Assembly: GCF_014298075.1 (NCBI RefSeq) | Contig: NZ_CP060418.1 | Span: forward strand, 62,001 to 126,000 | DNA: 64,000 bases | DNA from: Enterobacter sp. JUb54 | Lineage (GTDB): Bacteria > Pseudomonadota > Gammaproteobacteria > Enterobacterales > Enterobacteriaceae | Direction of reading: 5' to 3' | Part shown: positions 1-8,128 of the stretch, piece after piece | Numbering within the stretch: position 1 is the stretch's first letter | Layout of the letters: every line of letters starts with the position of its first letter | Notes under the pieces: model-generated | Told to the model about the DNA's origin: nothing | Seen by the model: the letters and a program-made list of their open reading frames with translations, nothing else | Databases searched by the model: none | Program-made: the position numbers and the translations under genes

Positions 1-68
1 ATTTGGATTTCCGGGTCATCAAGATGTTCCGCTAACCAGTCAGCGGCGACAAAAAACGAAGTGGACAT
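1..68 (-). CDS. sseA: 3-mercaptopyruvate sulfurtransferase, 5' end only
   Basis: The reverse complement of the first 68 bases begins with ATG and reads MSTSFFVAADWLAEHLDDPE, which matches the start of enterobacterial SseA, a two-domain rhodanese that moves sulfur from 3-mercaptopyruvate to thiol or cyanide acceptors. A strong GGAGG ribosome site lies just upstream at about 73-78. The gene runs off the left edge, so only about 22 codons are visible and the catalytic cysteine is outside the window. In E. coli sseA is the direct neighbour of yfhM; here two other genes lie between them. The call rests on a short peptide plus synteny. Confidence 0.85.
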   Translation of the reverse strand, partial: MSTSFFVAADWLAEHLDDPEIQ

Positions 69-161
69 GGCTGCCTCCGTGTCATCAATAATAGATAGAT
101 TGTTGATGTTTTTACGCTGACCGACAAGGCATTTTCACCGGAAGGCTACGGGAATGTGATA

Positions 162-185
162 CGCCCCCGAAGCGCTTCGGGGGCG
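162..185 (-). terminator. GC-rich palindrome, possible terminator of the amidohydrolase gene
   Basis: A perfect 10-bp stem (CGCCCCCGAA / TTCGGGGGCG) with a GCGC loop starts 5 bases past the amidohydrolase stop codon. There is no clear T-tract on either side, so it may be a weak intrinsic terminator or a transcript-end stabiliser. Confidence 0.5.
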
Positions 186-190
186 GAATA

Positions 191-1375
191 TCAAAACACC
201 TGCTGATGCAGATAGCGCCAGGCGTATTGCGCGTACAGCTCTGCGCCGTTTTTCATCACCTGCTCATCGATATTGAAGCAGCCGTGGTGGTGAGCGTAAT
301 CGCTGCCTTTCTCTGGATTGCCGCAGCCGAGCAGGGCAAAGCAGCCGGGGATATTCTGCATATAAAAGCTGAAATCCTCCCCGCCGGTGGTGGGGCGCTC
401 GCTGAACAGCGCCGCCTCGCCAAACGCATCGCGGATCACCGATTGCGCCAGCAGGGCGCTGCGCGCCTCGTTGATCACCGGCAGCGTGCCGTAGTGGTAG
501 TCGACCTGGACGGTCGCGCCATAGATTGCCGCGGTATGCCGGGCGTAACGGGTTATCGCATCTTCGAGCCGCTGGCGGGCCGCGAGACTGAAACAGCGCA
601 CCGTGCCTTCCAGCACCGCGTTTTCCGCGATGACGTTAAAGCGTGTGCCGACCGTCATTTTGCCGATCGTGACCACCGCCGCGTCGAGCGGTGAAGTTTC
701 GCGCGCCACGATGGCCTGCACATTCATCACAAACGCCGAGGCCACCACCGTGGCATCGACACAGGCCTCCGGCATTGAACCGTGGCCGCCGCGACCGCGA
801 AAGGTGACGGTGAGTAAATCCGCGGAGGCGAACGACGACCCGACGTTGCAGGAGATGTTACCGGAGGGCGTACCGGACCAGATATGCAGGCCAAAAATAT
901 TACTGACGTTATCGAGCGCGCCCTGATCGATCATCGCTTTGGCACCTTCGGCGATCTCTTCTGCAGGCTGAAAAATCAACCGTACGTTACCGGGCATCTG
1001 CTCGCGAACGGCGTACAGCGCGCGGGCGGCGGTGAGCAGCATCGCGGTATGGGCATCATGCCCGCAGGCGTGCATTTTCCCCGGGATCTGCGATCGATAG
1101 CTAAGCTGCTCGTTCAGCTCCAGCACCGGGAGCGCATCCATGTCGGCCCGTAAGGCGACCGTGTGGCCCGGTTTGCCGCCGCTAATGTCGGCAATCACCC
1201 CGGTTGGCTCGGTACGACGGCAGGCGATGCCGATGGCCTGCAGTTCATCGATGACGCGTTCGGTTGTCCGCTGCTCTTCCCAGGGCAGTTCCGGATGAGC
1301 GTGCAAATCGCGACGTCGGGCGATCATGGCCTGCTCTTCGCGGGCGACGATTGCGGTAATTTCGGGGTTAATCAT
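191..1375 (-). CDS. M20D family amidohydrolase (N-acyl-amino-acid or hippurate-hydrolase type)
   Basis: This 394-residue protein is a cytosolic-type zinc peptidase/amidohydrolase of the M20D group, whose members cleave N-acylated amino acids, hippurate or indole-acetyl-amino acids. Visible family marks are RRDLHAHPEL near residue 21, RADMDALP near 76, the metal-binding HACGHDAH near 102, FQPAEE near 135 with the catalytic glutamate, and GGEDFSFY near 337, followed by a late HHH. The central G-GGHGS segment marks the lid domain. Length is normal. The ATG at 1373-1375 has a GGAG ribosome site upstream. It lies 36 bases downstream of a membrane transporter gene on the same strand, so the two are probably an operon that imports and hydrolyses one substrate. 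The substrate cannot be read from sequence. Neither gene is at this locus in E. coli K-12. Confidence 0.85.
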   Translation of the reverse strand: MINPEITAIVAREEQAMIARRRDLHAHPELPWEEQRTTERVIDELQAIGIACRRTEPTGVIADISGGKPGHTVALRADMDALPVLELNEQLSYRSQIPGKMHACGHDAHTAMLLTAARALYAVREQMPGNVRLIFQPAEEIAEGAKAMIDQGALDNVSNIFGLHIWSGTPSGNISCNVGSSFASADLLTVTFRGRGGHGSMPEACVDATVVASAFVMNVQAIVARETSPLDAAVVTIGKMTVGTRFNVIAENAVLEGTVRCFSLAARQRLEDAITRYARHTAAIYGATVQVDYHYGTLPVINEARSALLAQSVIRDAFGEAALFSERPTTGGEDFSFYMQNIPGCFALLGCGNPEKGSDYAHHHGCFNIDEQVMKNGAELYAQYAWRYLHQQVF

Positions 1376-1411
1376 AACGATACTCCATAAGCATAGTGAT
1401 AATGACCGGGC

Positions 1412-2623
1412 TTAGCCGATAGCAGGCGTCAGATAGCCCACCAGTACGCCGGCCAGAATGACGGAGACGATGGTGACGGAGATAAACCCGCCGACCAGCA
1501 TGGGACCCAGCATGTGTTGCGTGAGGATCTGGCGCTCTTTTTCATCCTGGGTGAGGGCGTTAATGGCTTCGTTGGTGATGATGTAATCCGCCGGGAAGCC
1601 ATACAGCGCGGTCAGCGAGATGGCAAAGGACATGGCGCCGCTCACGCCGAGCGCTTTGCCCACCAGCCAGGAGACGATATACATGCCGACTATCGCGGTC
1701 GCGATCAGCGCCAGCATCGGATAAAGCAGGCGCAGCAGCATCTCCGGGGTCGCTTTGTTCAAGGAATCAAAGATAAACAGCATCAAGGCCATGACCGCGA
1801 AGCCGAAGCCGTTGGCCTTGTGCAGCGTATGCTTTTCGAGGAACCCCAGCGAGGTGAAGACCACGCCAAAAAACAGGCACAGGACGAACGGACTGATGCT
1901 GACCCACGGCTTTGCCAGGTCCGACACGAACCAGGCCAGGCAGGCCACTATCGCCAGGCGCAGGAATTTAAAATAGGCGGTGTTGTAGCTGGTGGGGATA
2001 CGGCGAAACAACCGCGGCATGGTCTCCTCACCGGGGGCGAGGAGCGTCGGGTCGCCGTCAGCGTGCTCGGGACGATAGTCGCCGCTACGGTAGCGCGCCA
2101 ACAGCGCTTTCCCTTCGCGCTGCAGCATAATGGCGGTCAGGGGATAGCCGGCAAAGCCCTGCATGACGTACATCAGAATAGCCAGTACCGACAGGTCGAC
2201 TAAACCGGCATTGCTGGCGCCCTGCGACATGATCAGCGAAGAGACCACGCCACCCACCAGCGGCGGAATGGTCACCAGCGCGGTGTTGTGATCGAACAGC
2301 ATCAGGCTCACCGCAAAGACGGCCAGCGTTATCCCGGCAATGCCGGCAAGCGAGATGATCACCGTTTTCCACTGCCGCATCAGTTCTTTCAGCGAGAGCA
2401 GCGTGCCCATATTGGTGATCAGCAGATACATCATCAGCAGCGCGACGGGGGTATTGATCCCCGCCTGGCTAATAATATCGGCGGGGAAAAAGGTCCAGTA
2501 GCCGGCGAGAAACAGCACCGCGCAGACAAAAACGGAGGGGATCCAGGCTTTCGTGCGGGTGGAAATAACATCGCCCGCATATAAAATAAAAATAATAAGA
2601 AAGAGCGCGACCATTTGTGGCAT
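1412..2623 (-). CDS. Multi-pass membrane protein, putative transporter
   Basis: This 403-residue protein is very hydrophobic, with about ten to eleven predicted membrane spans. The N-terminus is itself a membrane segment (MPQMVALFLIIFILYAGDVI), and one longer hydrophilic loop (about residues 176-210, rich in acidic and arginine residues) splits the protein into two halves. Several glycine/serine-rich breaks inside helices (GGVVSSLIMSQGASNAG near 124) look like substrate or ion sites in symporters. I do not recognise a named family. Its 36-base spacing to the M20 amidohydrolase suggests it imports that enzyme's substrate, which is inference from context only. The start ATG has only a weak GAG upstream. 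Confidence 0.65.
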   Translation of the reverse strand: MPQMVALFLIIFILYAGDVISTRTKAWIPSVFVCAVLFLAGYWTFFPADIISQAGINTPVALLMMYLLITNMGTLLSLKELMRQWKTVIISLAGIAGITLAVFAVSLMLFDHNTALVTIPPLVGGVVSSLIMSQGASNAGLVDLSVLAILMYVMQGFAGYPLTAIMLQREGKALLARYRSGDYRPEHADGDPTLLAPGEETMPRLFRRIPTSYNTAYFKFLRLAIVACLAWFVSDLAKPWVSISPFVLCLFFGVVFTSLGFLEKHTLHKANGFGFAVMALMLFIFDSLNKATPEMLLRLLYPMLALIATAIVGMYIVSWLVGKALGVSGAMSFAISLTALYGFPADYIITNEAINALTQDEKERQILTQHMLGPMLVGGFISVTIVSVILAGVLVGYLTPAIG

Positions 2624-3181
2624 AAATAAATCTCGTGTTGTTTATTTCATTTATTAATGTGGAGCAGCGTGATGTTGCGCCATTTATTTCGCCCGCGGAA
2701 CGTGCGGCCGATTTCATCACCACCGAATGTATTACTGGGCATCGACATTCCGAAATACCAGCACTCTTTCAGGCACCCGCGCAGATATCACCATGGGGCA
2801 TGCGGTGCCTGCACGCCGCAACGCCGTTCTGTTTGCGGGTAACCAGCAATAAGAAGTATGACGGGTATAGCGTTGAAATAAGATAATGCCGCAATGTTGT
2901 CAAATTATATTCATGTGTGGTCGTTAATTTCGGAATTCATCTTTCTGCTATCCGGAATGAAATTAACAGGGAAGTATCCTGCTACGGCGGATTATTTAAT
3001 TATGCTGTTTATCGCCGTGAGTATTATCAGGTTGTTCTTTGCTTGCGAGGCGTCACCGGTTTGCGGGAGCACTGGCTGTTGAACCGGCTGAAGAAAGCGT
3101 CCCCGATTGGTAATTCTGTCGCCGACGCATGATAATGAGAGCACGATAGGTATCTGGCTGTTTGGGCCAAGGGGTTAAAGG
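2624..3181. other. 558-base gap with no convincing gene; upstream region of both flanking genes
   Basis: The stretch separates the divergent transporter and yfhM genes. Short open frames at about 2635-2886, 2894-3082 and 2917-3132 have no ribosome site and no recognisable product. 2870-3030 is AT-rich compared with its surroundings and may hold the yfhM promoter, but no good -35/-10 pair stood out. A 17-base match to an ERIC end lies at 2853-2869. Confidence 0.5.
2853..2869. repeat. Isolated ERIC-end sequence
   Basis: The 17 bases here are the exact reverse complement of the left end of the complete ERIC element at 39083-39208. The ERIC core that should lie next to this end is not recognisable in the adjacent sequence, so this is a remnant or a chance match. 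Confidence 0.45.
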
Positions 3182-6100
3182 ATGAAACCATTTCGTTTAG
3201 CGGCAGTGTCGCTGGCGCTGCTGACCGCACTCTCACTCACCGGGTGTGACGACAGCAGTAAAACAGAGGCCGTCGCGCCTGCGGCATCGCCCGCGGCGAA
3301 AGAGGAGGGGGCAAAACTTGATAGCACCCAACTGGCGGCGCTGGCGGAAAAAAGCAAAGGCAAGGCGCTGACCCTGCTCGATGCCTCGGAGCTCCAGCTG
3401 GATGGCGCCGCGGCGCTGGTGCTGACATTTTCCGTGCCGTTGAAGCCGGATCAGGATTTCTCCCGCAGCGTGCACCTGGTCGATAAAAAAAGCGGCAAGG
3501 TTGACGGCGCCTGGGAACTCTCGCCCGACCTGAAAACGCTGCGGCTGCGCCACCTTGAGCCCAAACGCGAGCTGATTGTCTCTGTCGATCCGACGCTGGT
3601 GGCCCTGAACGCGGCGACCTTCGATACCTCATTTGAAAAAACCATTACCACCCGGGATATTGCCCCCAGCGTAGGCTTTGCCAGCCGCGGTTCGCTGCTG
3701 CCGGGTAAAGTAGTGGCCGGGCTGCCGGTGATGGCGCTGAACGTGGATAACGTCGATGTTAATTTTTACCGCGTTAAACCTGAATCGCTGTCGGCGTTCG
3801 TCAGCCAGTGGGAGTACCGCAATTCGTTGAGTAACTGGGAATCCGACGAGCTGCTGAAAATGGCCGAGCTGGTTTACACCGGGCGCTTCGACCTTAACCC
3901 GGCGCGTAATACCCGCGAGAAACTGCTGCTGCCGCTGGCGGATATCCAACCGTTACAGCAGCCAGGCGTCTATGTGGCGGTGATGAACCCGGCGGGGCGC
4001 TATAGCTACAGTAATGCCGCGACCCTGTTTACGTTGAGCGATATCGGCGTGTCGGCGCACCGCTACCATAACCGACTGGACGTCTTTACCCAGAGCCTCG
4101 AAAACGGCGCAGCGCAATCCGATATCGATGTACAGCTGCTCAATGCCAAAGGGCAGACGCTGGCCCAGGCGAAAAGCAACGGCCAGGGTCACGTGACGCT
4201 GCAAACCGATAAAGACGCGGCGCTGCTGCTGGCCCGTAAAGAGGGCCAGACGACGCTGCTGGATCTCAAGCTTCCCGCGCTGGATCTGGCCGAGTTCTCG
4301 ATTGCCGGCGCGCCAGGATTCAGCAAACAGTTCTTTATGTTTGGCCCGCGCGATCTCTACCGCCCAGGAGAGACGGTCATCCTCAACGCGCTGCTGCGTG
4401 ACGGCGACGGTAAACCGCTGGCCGAGCAGCCGGTAAAACTGGAAGTGGTTCAGCCGGATGGCCAGGTGATCCGTTCGCAGGTCAGCAAGCCGGTCAACGG
4501 CCTGTATCAGTTTACTTACCCGCTCAGTAGCGATGCGGCGACCGGCATGTGGCACGTTCGTGCCAGCACCGGCGATAACCAGCCGCGCGAATGGGATTTC
4601 CACGTCGAAGACTTTATGCCGGAACGCATGGCATTGAATCTGACGCCGCAAAACGCGCCGCTCGCCCTGAATGCCGACGTTCGCTTCGCGGTGGCCGGTG
4701 CCTATTTGTACGGCGCCCCGGCAAGCGGCAACCAGCTGCAGGGCAAGCTGTTCCTGCGCCCGCTGCGTGACGCGGTGACCGCTCTGCCGGGCTTCCAGTT
4801 TGGTGATATTGCGGAGGAAAACCTCTCCCGGAGCCTCGATGAAGTCCAGATGACGCTCGACGAAAAAGGGCATGGTGAAGTGACCACCGCCAGCCAGTGG
4901 CAGGAGAGCCATTCACCGTTGCAGGTGATCCTCCAGGCCAGCTTGCTGGAATCCGGTGGTCGTCCGGTTACCCGTACCGTGCAACAAGCGATCTGGCCTG
5001 CGGATACCCTGCCGGGGATCCGTCCCGAATTTACCCTCAAAGATGTGTATGACTACCGCACCGACAGCACCGTGAAACAGCCGGTGGTGGATGAAAACAG
5101 CATCGCCACGTTTGACGTTGTCTATGCCGATGCCAAAGGCGAGAAAAAAGCGGTCTCCGGCCTGCAGGTTCGCCTGATCCGCGAGCGTCGCGACTACTAC
5201 TGGAACTGGTCAGACAGCGAAGGCTGGCAGTCGCAGTTTGATCAAAAAGATCTGCAGGAAGGCGAAACCTCGTTGGATATTCCGGCCGGGCAAACCGCGA
5301 AGGTGAGCTTCCCGGTGGAATGGGGCTCTTATCGCCTGGAGGTCAAAGGCCCGAATGATTCGGTCAGCAGCGTGCGTTTCTGGGCAGGCTACAGCTGGCA
5401 GGATAACAGCGACGGTACCGGCGCGGCGCGCCCGGATCGGGTCACCATGAAGCTGGATAAAGCCGCCTACAAACCTGGCGATACCATCAAGCTGCAGATC
5501 GCCGCGCCTGCCGCAGGCAAAGGCTATGCCATGGTTGAATCCAGCGAAGGCCCGCTGTGGTGGCAGGAGATCGACGTTCCGGCAAGCGGAATGGCGCTGT
5601 CGATTCCGGTTGATAAAACCTGGAACCGTCACGACCTTTATCTCAGCACGCTGGTGATTCGTCCCGGAGATAAATCCCGCTCCGCAACGCCGAAACGGGC
5701 GGTTGGCCTGCTGCATCTGCCGCTGGGCGACGAAAACCGTCGTCTGAACCTCGCGCTGGAGGCACCTGAAAAGATGCGTCCGAACCAGCCGCTGACGGTG
5801 AAAGTCAAAGCCAGCGTGCAGCAGGGCGACGTGCCAAAACAGGTGAACGTCCTGCTCTCCGCCGTGGATAGCGGCGTGTTGAATATTACCGATTACACGA
5901 CGCCGGACCCGTGGAATGCCTTCTTCGGTCAGAAACGCTATGGCGCGGATATTTATGATATCTACGGCCAGGTCATTGAGGGGCAGGGGCGTCTTGCCAG
6001 CCTGCGCTTCGGCGGCGACGGCGACGAGCTTAAACGCGGCGGTAAACCGCCGGTAAATCACGTCACCATTATTGCTCAACAGGCGCAGCCGGTGGTGCTT

Positions 6101-8128
6101 AATGAGCAGGGCGAAGGTGAGGTCACGCTGCCGATTGGCGACTTTAACGGTGAGCTGCGGGTCATGGCGCAGGCGTGGACCGCCGATGACTTTGGCAGCA
6201 GCGACCAGAAGGTGGTGGTCGCCGCGCCGGTGATCGCGGAGCTTAACACGCCACGCTTCCTCGCCAGCGGCGACACGACCCGGCTGGCGCTGGATCTCAG
6301 CAACCTGACCGACCGGCCGCAAACCCTGAACGTTACGCTGAACGCCGGCGGCCTGCTACAGCTCGATGGCGGGGCCATCCCGCCGGTACAGCTGGCGCCC
6401 GGCGCCCGCAGCACACTGTTTATTCCGGTGAGCGCGCGGGAAGGTTTCGGCGATGGTCAGGTGAACGCCACCATCGACGGTCTGAATCTGCCGGGCGAGA
6501 CGTTCGCTGCCATCCAGAAACAGTGGAAGATTGGCGTGCGCCCGGCTTTCCCGGCTCAAACGGTAAACAGCGGCGTGGTGCTGCAACCGGGAGAGCAGTG
6601 GCTGGTACCGGCAGCACAAACTCAGGGATTCTCGCCGGCGACCCTTCAGGGGCAACTGGTGCTTAGCGGCAAGCCGCCGCTTAACCTGGCGCGCTATATC
6701 CGCGAGCTGAAAGCTTACCCGTATGGCTGCCTGGAGCAGACCGCCAGCGGGCTGTTCCCGTCGCTTTACACCAATGCCGCGCAGCTAAAAACGTGGGGTA
6801 TTGTCGGTGACAGCGATGAGAAACGCCGCGCAGCGGTGGAGATCGGCATCTCCCGCCTGCTGAATATGCAGCGTGCTGACGGGGGCTTCGCCCTGTGGGA
6901 CAAAGAAGGGCCAGAGGAGTACTGGCTGACCGCCTATGCGATGGATTTCCTCGTGCGTGCGGGCGAGCAGGGCTATAGCGTGCCGACTCAGGCGTTGAAT
7001 AACGGTAATCAGCGGCTGCTGCGTTACCTGCAGGAGCCGGGTCTGATGACCGTGCGTTACAGCGATGATACCGCGGCCAGCCGTTTCGCCGCCCAGGCCT
7101 ATGCGGCGCTGGTGCTGGCGCGTCAGCAAAAAGCGCCGCTGGGTGCACTGCGTGAAATCTGGAACCGGCATGAGCAGGCGCGTTCCGGCCTGTCGCTGCT
7201 GCAGCTGGGGATCGCTCTGAAAGCGATGGGAGATGCCCCGCGCGGCGATCGGGCGCTGGAGCTGGCGATGACCACCCCGCGTCAGGATCAGAACCGCTGG
7301 CTTGGCGATTATGGCAGCGCGTTGCGCGACGATGCGCTGAAGCTGGCGCTGCTGGAAGAGAACAAGCTGTTGCCGGAAGCGCAGACTCGCTTACTGAACA
7401 CGCTGTCAGAAGAGGCCTACGGCCAGCGCTGGCTCTCTACCCAGGAGACCAACGCCCTGTTCCTCGCAGGCCGGACGCTGCAGAATTTGCCCGGCAACTG
7501 GCAGGCGCAGACCTCGCTGCAGGCGCAGCCGCTCTCCGCGGATAAACCGCTGACCCAAAACCTGAGCGCCGATCGTCTGGCAACCCTGCAGGTCAGCAAC
7601 ACCGGGAATCAACCACTGTGGCTGCGCGTTGACAGCAGCGGCTATCCGCTTAGCGCGCCGCAGCCGGCGGGGAACGTGCTGGGTATCGAACGCCATATTT
7701 TTGATACCCATGGCCAGCAGAAATCGCTGAGCTCGCTACGCAGCGGTGAACTGGTGCTGGTGAAACTTGAAGTGACCGCCAACAGAAACGTGCCGGATGC
7801 GCTGGTGGTGGATCTGCTGCCGGCGGGGCTGGAGCTGGAAAACCAGAACCTGGCGAACAGCAGTGCCAGCCTGCAGGAGAACGGCGAAGGGGTGCAGAAC
7901 CTACTGAACCAGATGCAGCAGGCTGATATTCAGCATATCGAATTCCGCGACGATCGCTTTGTCGCCGCGGTGGCGATTAATGAAGGACAGCCGGTCACGC
8001 TGGTGTATCTGGCCCGCGCGGTGACGCCGGGAACCTATCAGGTTCCACAACCGCAGGTGGAATCCATGTATGTTCCGCAATGGCGGGCAACCGGTGCGGC
8101 CAGCGGTCCGCTGGTTATTACACCGTAA
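3182..8128 (+). CDS. yfhM: Bacterial alpha-2-macroglobulin lipoprotein
   Basis: This 1648-residue protein (E. coli YfhM is about 1653) is a periplasmic macroglobulin thought to trap foreign proteases that breach the outer membrane. The signal peptide ends in lipobox LTGC with the lipid-bearing cysteine at 22. The following Asp at +2 predicts retention in the inner membrane. The thioester motif CLEQ is intact at residues 1183-1186, so the covalent trap should work. The rest fits the family plan: N-terminal MG domains, a bait region around residues 900-960, then the thioester helical domain and a C-terminal receptor-like domain. Its stop codon abuts the pbpC start with no gap, so the two are co-translated; the pairing links protease defence with peptidoglycan repair after wall damage. 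The ATG has an AAAGG ribosome site. Confidence 0.97.
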   Translation: MKPFRLAAVSLALLTALSLTGCDDSSKTEAVAPAASPAAKEEGAKLDSTQLAALAEKSKGKALTLLDASELQLDGAAALVLTFSVPLKPDQDFSRSVHLVDKKSGKVDGAWELSPDLKTLRLRHLEPKRELIVSVDPTLVALNAATFDTSFEKTITTRDIAPSVGFASRGSLLPGKVVAGLPVMALNVDNVDVNFYRVKPESLSAFVSQWEYRNSLSNWESDELLKMAELVYTGRFDLNPARNTREKLLLPLADIQPLQQPGVYVAVMNPAGRYSYSNAATLFTLSDIGVSAHRYHNRLDVFTQSLENGAAQSDIDVQLLNAKGQTLAQAKSNGQGHVTLQTDKDAALLLARKEGQTTLLDLKLPALDLAEFSIAGAPGFSKQFFMFGPRDLYRPGETVILNALLRDGDGKPLAEQPVKLEVVQPDGQVIRSQVSKPVNGLYQFTYPLSSDAATGMWHVRASTGDNQPREWDFHVEDFMPERMALNLTPQNAPLALNADVRFAVAGAYLYGAPASGNQLQGKLFLRPLRDAVTALPGFQFGDIAEENLSRSLDEVQMTLDEKGHGEVTTASQWQESHSPLQVILQASLLESGGRPVTRTVQQAIWPADTLPGIRPEFTLKDVYDYRTDSTVKQPVVDENSIATFDVVYADAKGEKKAVSGLQVRLIRERRDYYWNWSDSEGWQSQFDQKDLQEGETSLDIPAGQTAKVSFPVEWGSYRLEVKGPNDSVSSVRFWAGYSWQDNSDGTGAARPDRVTMKLDKAAYKPGDTIKLQIAAPAAGKGYAMVESSEGPLWWQEIDVPASGMALSIPVDKTWNRHDLYLSTLVIRPGDKSRSATPKRAVGLLHLPLGDENRRLNLALEAPEKMRPNQPLTVKVKASVQQGDVPKQVNVLLSAVDSGVLNITDYTTPDPWNAFFGQKRYGADIYDIYGQVIEGQGRLASLRFGGDGDELKRGGKPPVNHVTIIAQQAQPVVLNEQGEGEVTLPIGDFNGELRVMAQAWTADDFGSSDQKVVVAAPVIAELNTPRFLASGDTTRLALDLSNLTDRPQTLNVTLNAGGLLQLDGGAIPPVQLAPGARSTLFIPVSAREGFGDGQVNATIDGLNLPGETFAAIQKQWKIGVRPAFPAQTVNSGVVLQPGEQWLVPAAQTQGFSPATLQGQLVLSGKPPLNLARYIRELKAYPYGCLEQTASGLFPSLYTNAAQLKTWGIVGDSDEKRRAAVEIGISRLLNMQRADGGFALWDKEGPEEYWLTAYAMDFLVRAGEQGYSVPTQALNNGNQRLLRYLQEPGLMTVRYSDDTAASRFAAQAYAALVLARQQKAPLGALREIWNRHEQARSGLSLLQLGIALKAMGDAPRGDRALELAMTTPRQDQNRWLGDYGSALRDDALKLALLEENKLLPEAQTRLLNTLSEEAYGQRWLSTQETNALFLAGRTLQNLPGNWQAQTSLQAQPLSADKPLTQNLSADRLATLQVSNTGNQPLWLRVDSSGYPLSAPQPAGNVLGIERHIFDTHGQQKSLSSLRSGELVLVKLEVTANRNVPDALVVDLLPAGLELENQNLANSSASLQENGEGVQNLLNQMQQADIQHIEFRDDRFVAAVAINEGQPVTLVYLARAVTPGTYQVPQPQVESMYVPQWRATGAASGPLVITP

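Noticed and set aside
2635-3132. Short plus-strand frames in the gap before yfhM
   Set aside because: No ribosome sites and no recognisable product; the sequence looks like a non-coding AT-rich leader.
3953-6322. Minus-strand frames of 319 and 370 codons opposite yfhM
   Set aside because: Arg/His-rich shadow translations of yfhM with no start context or known domain.
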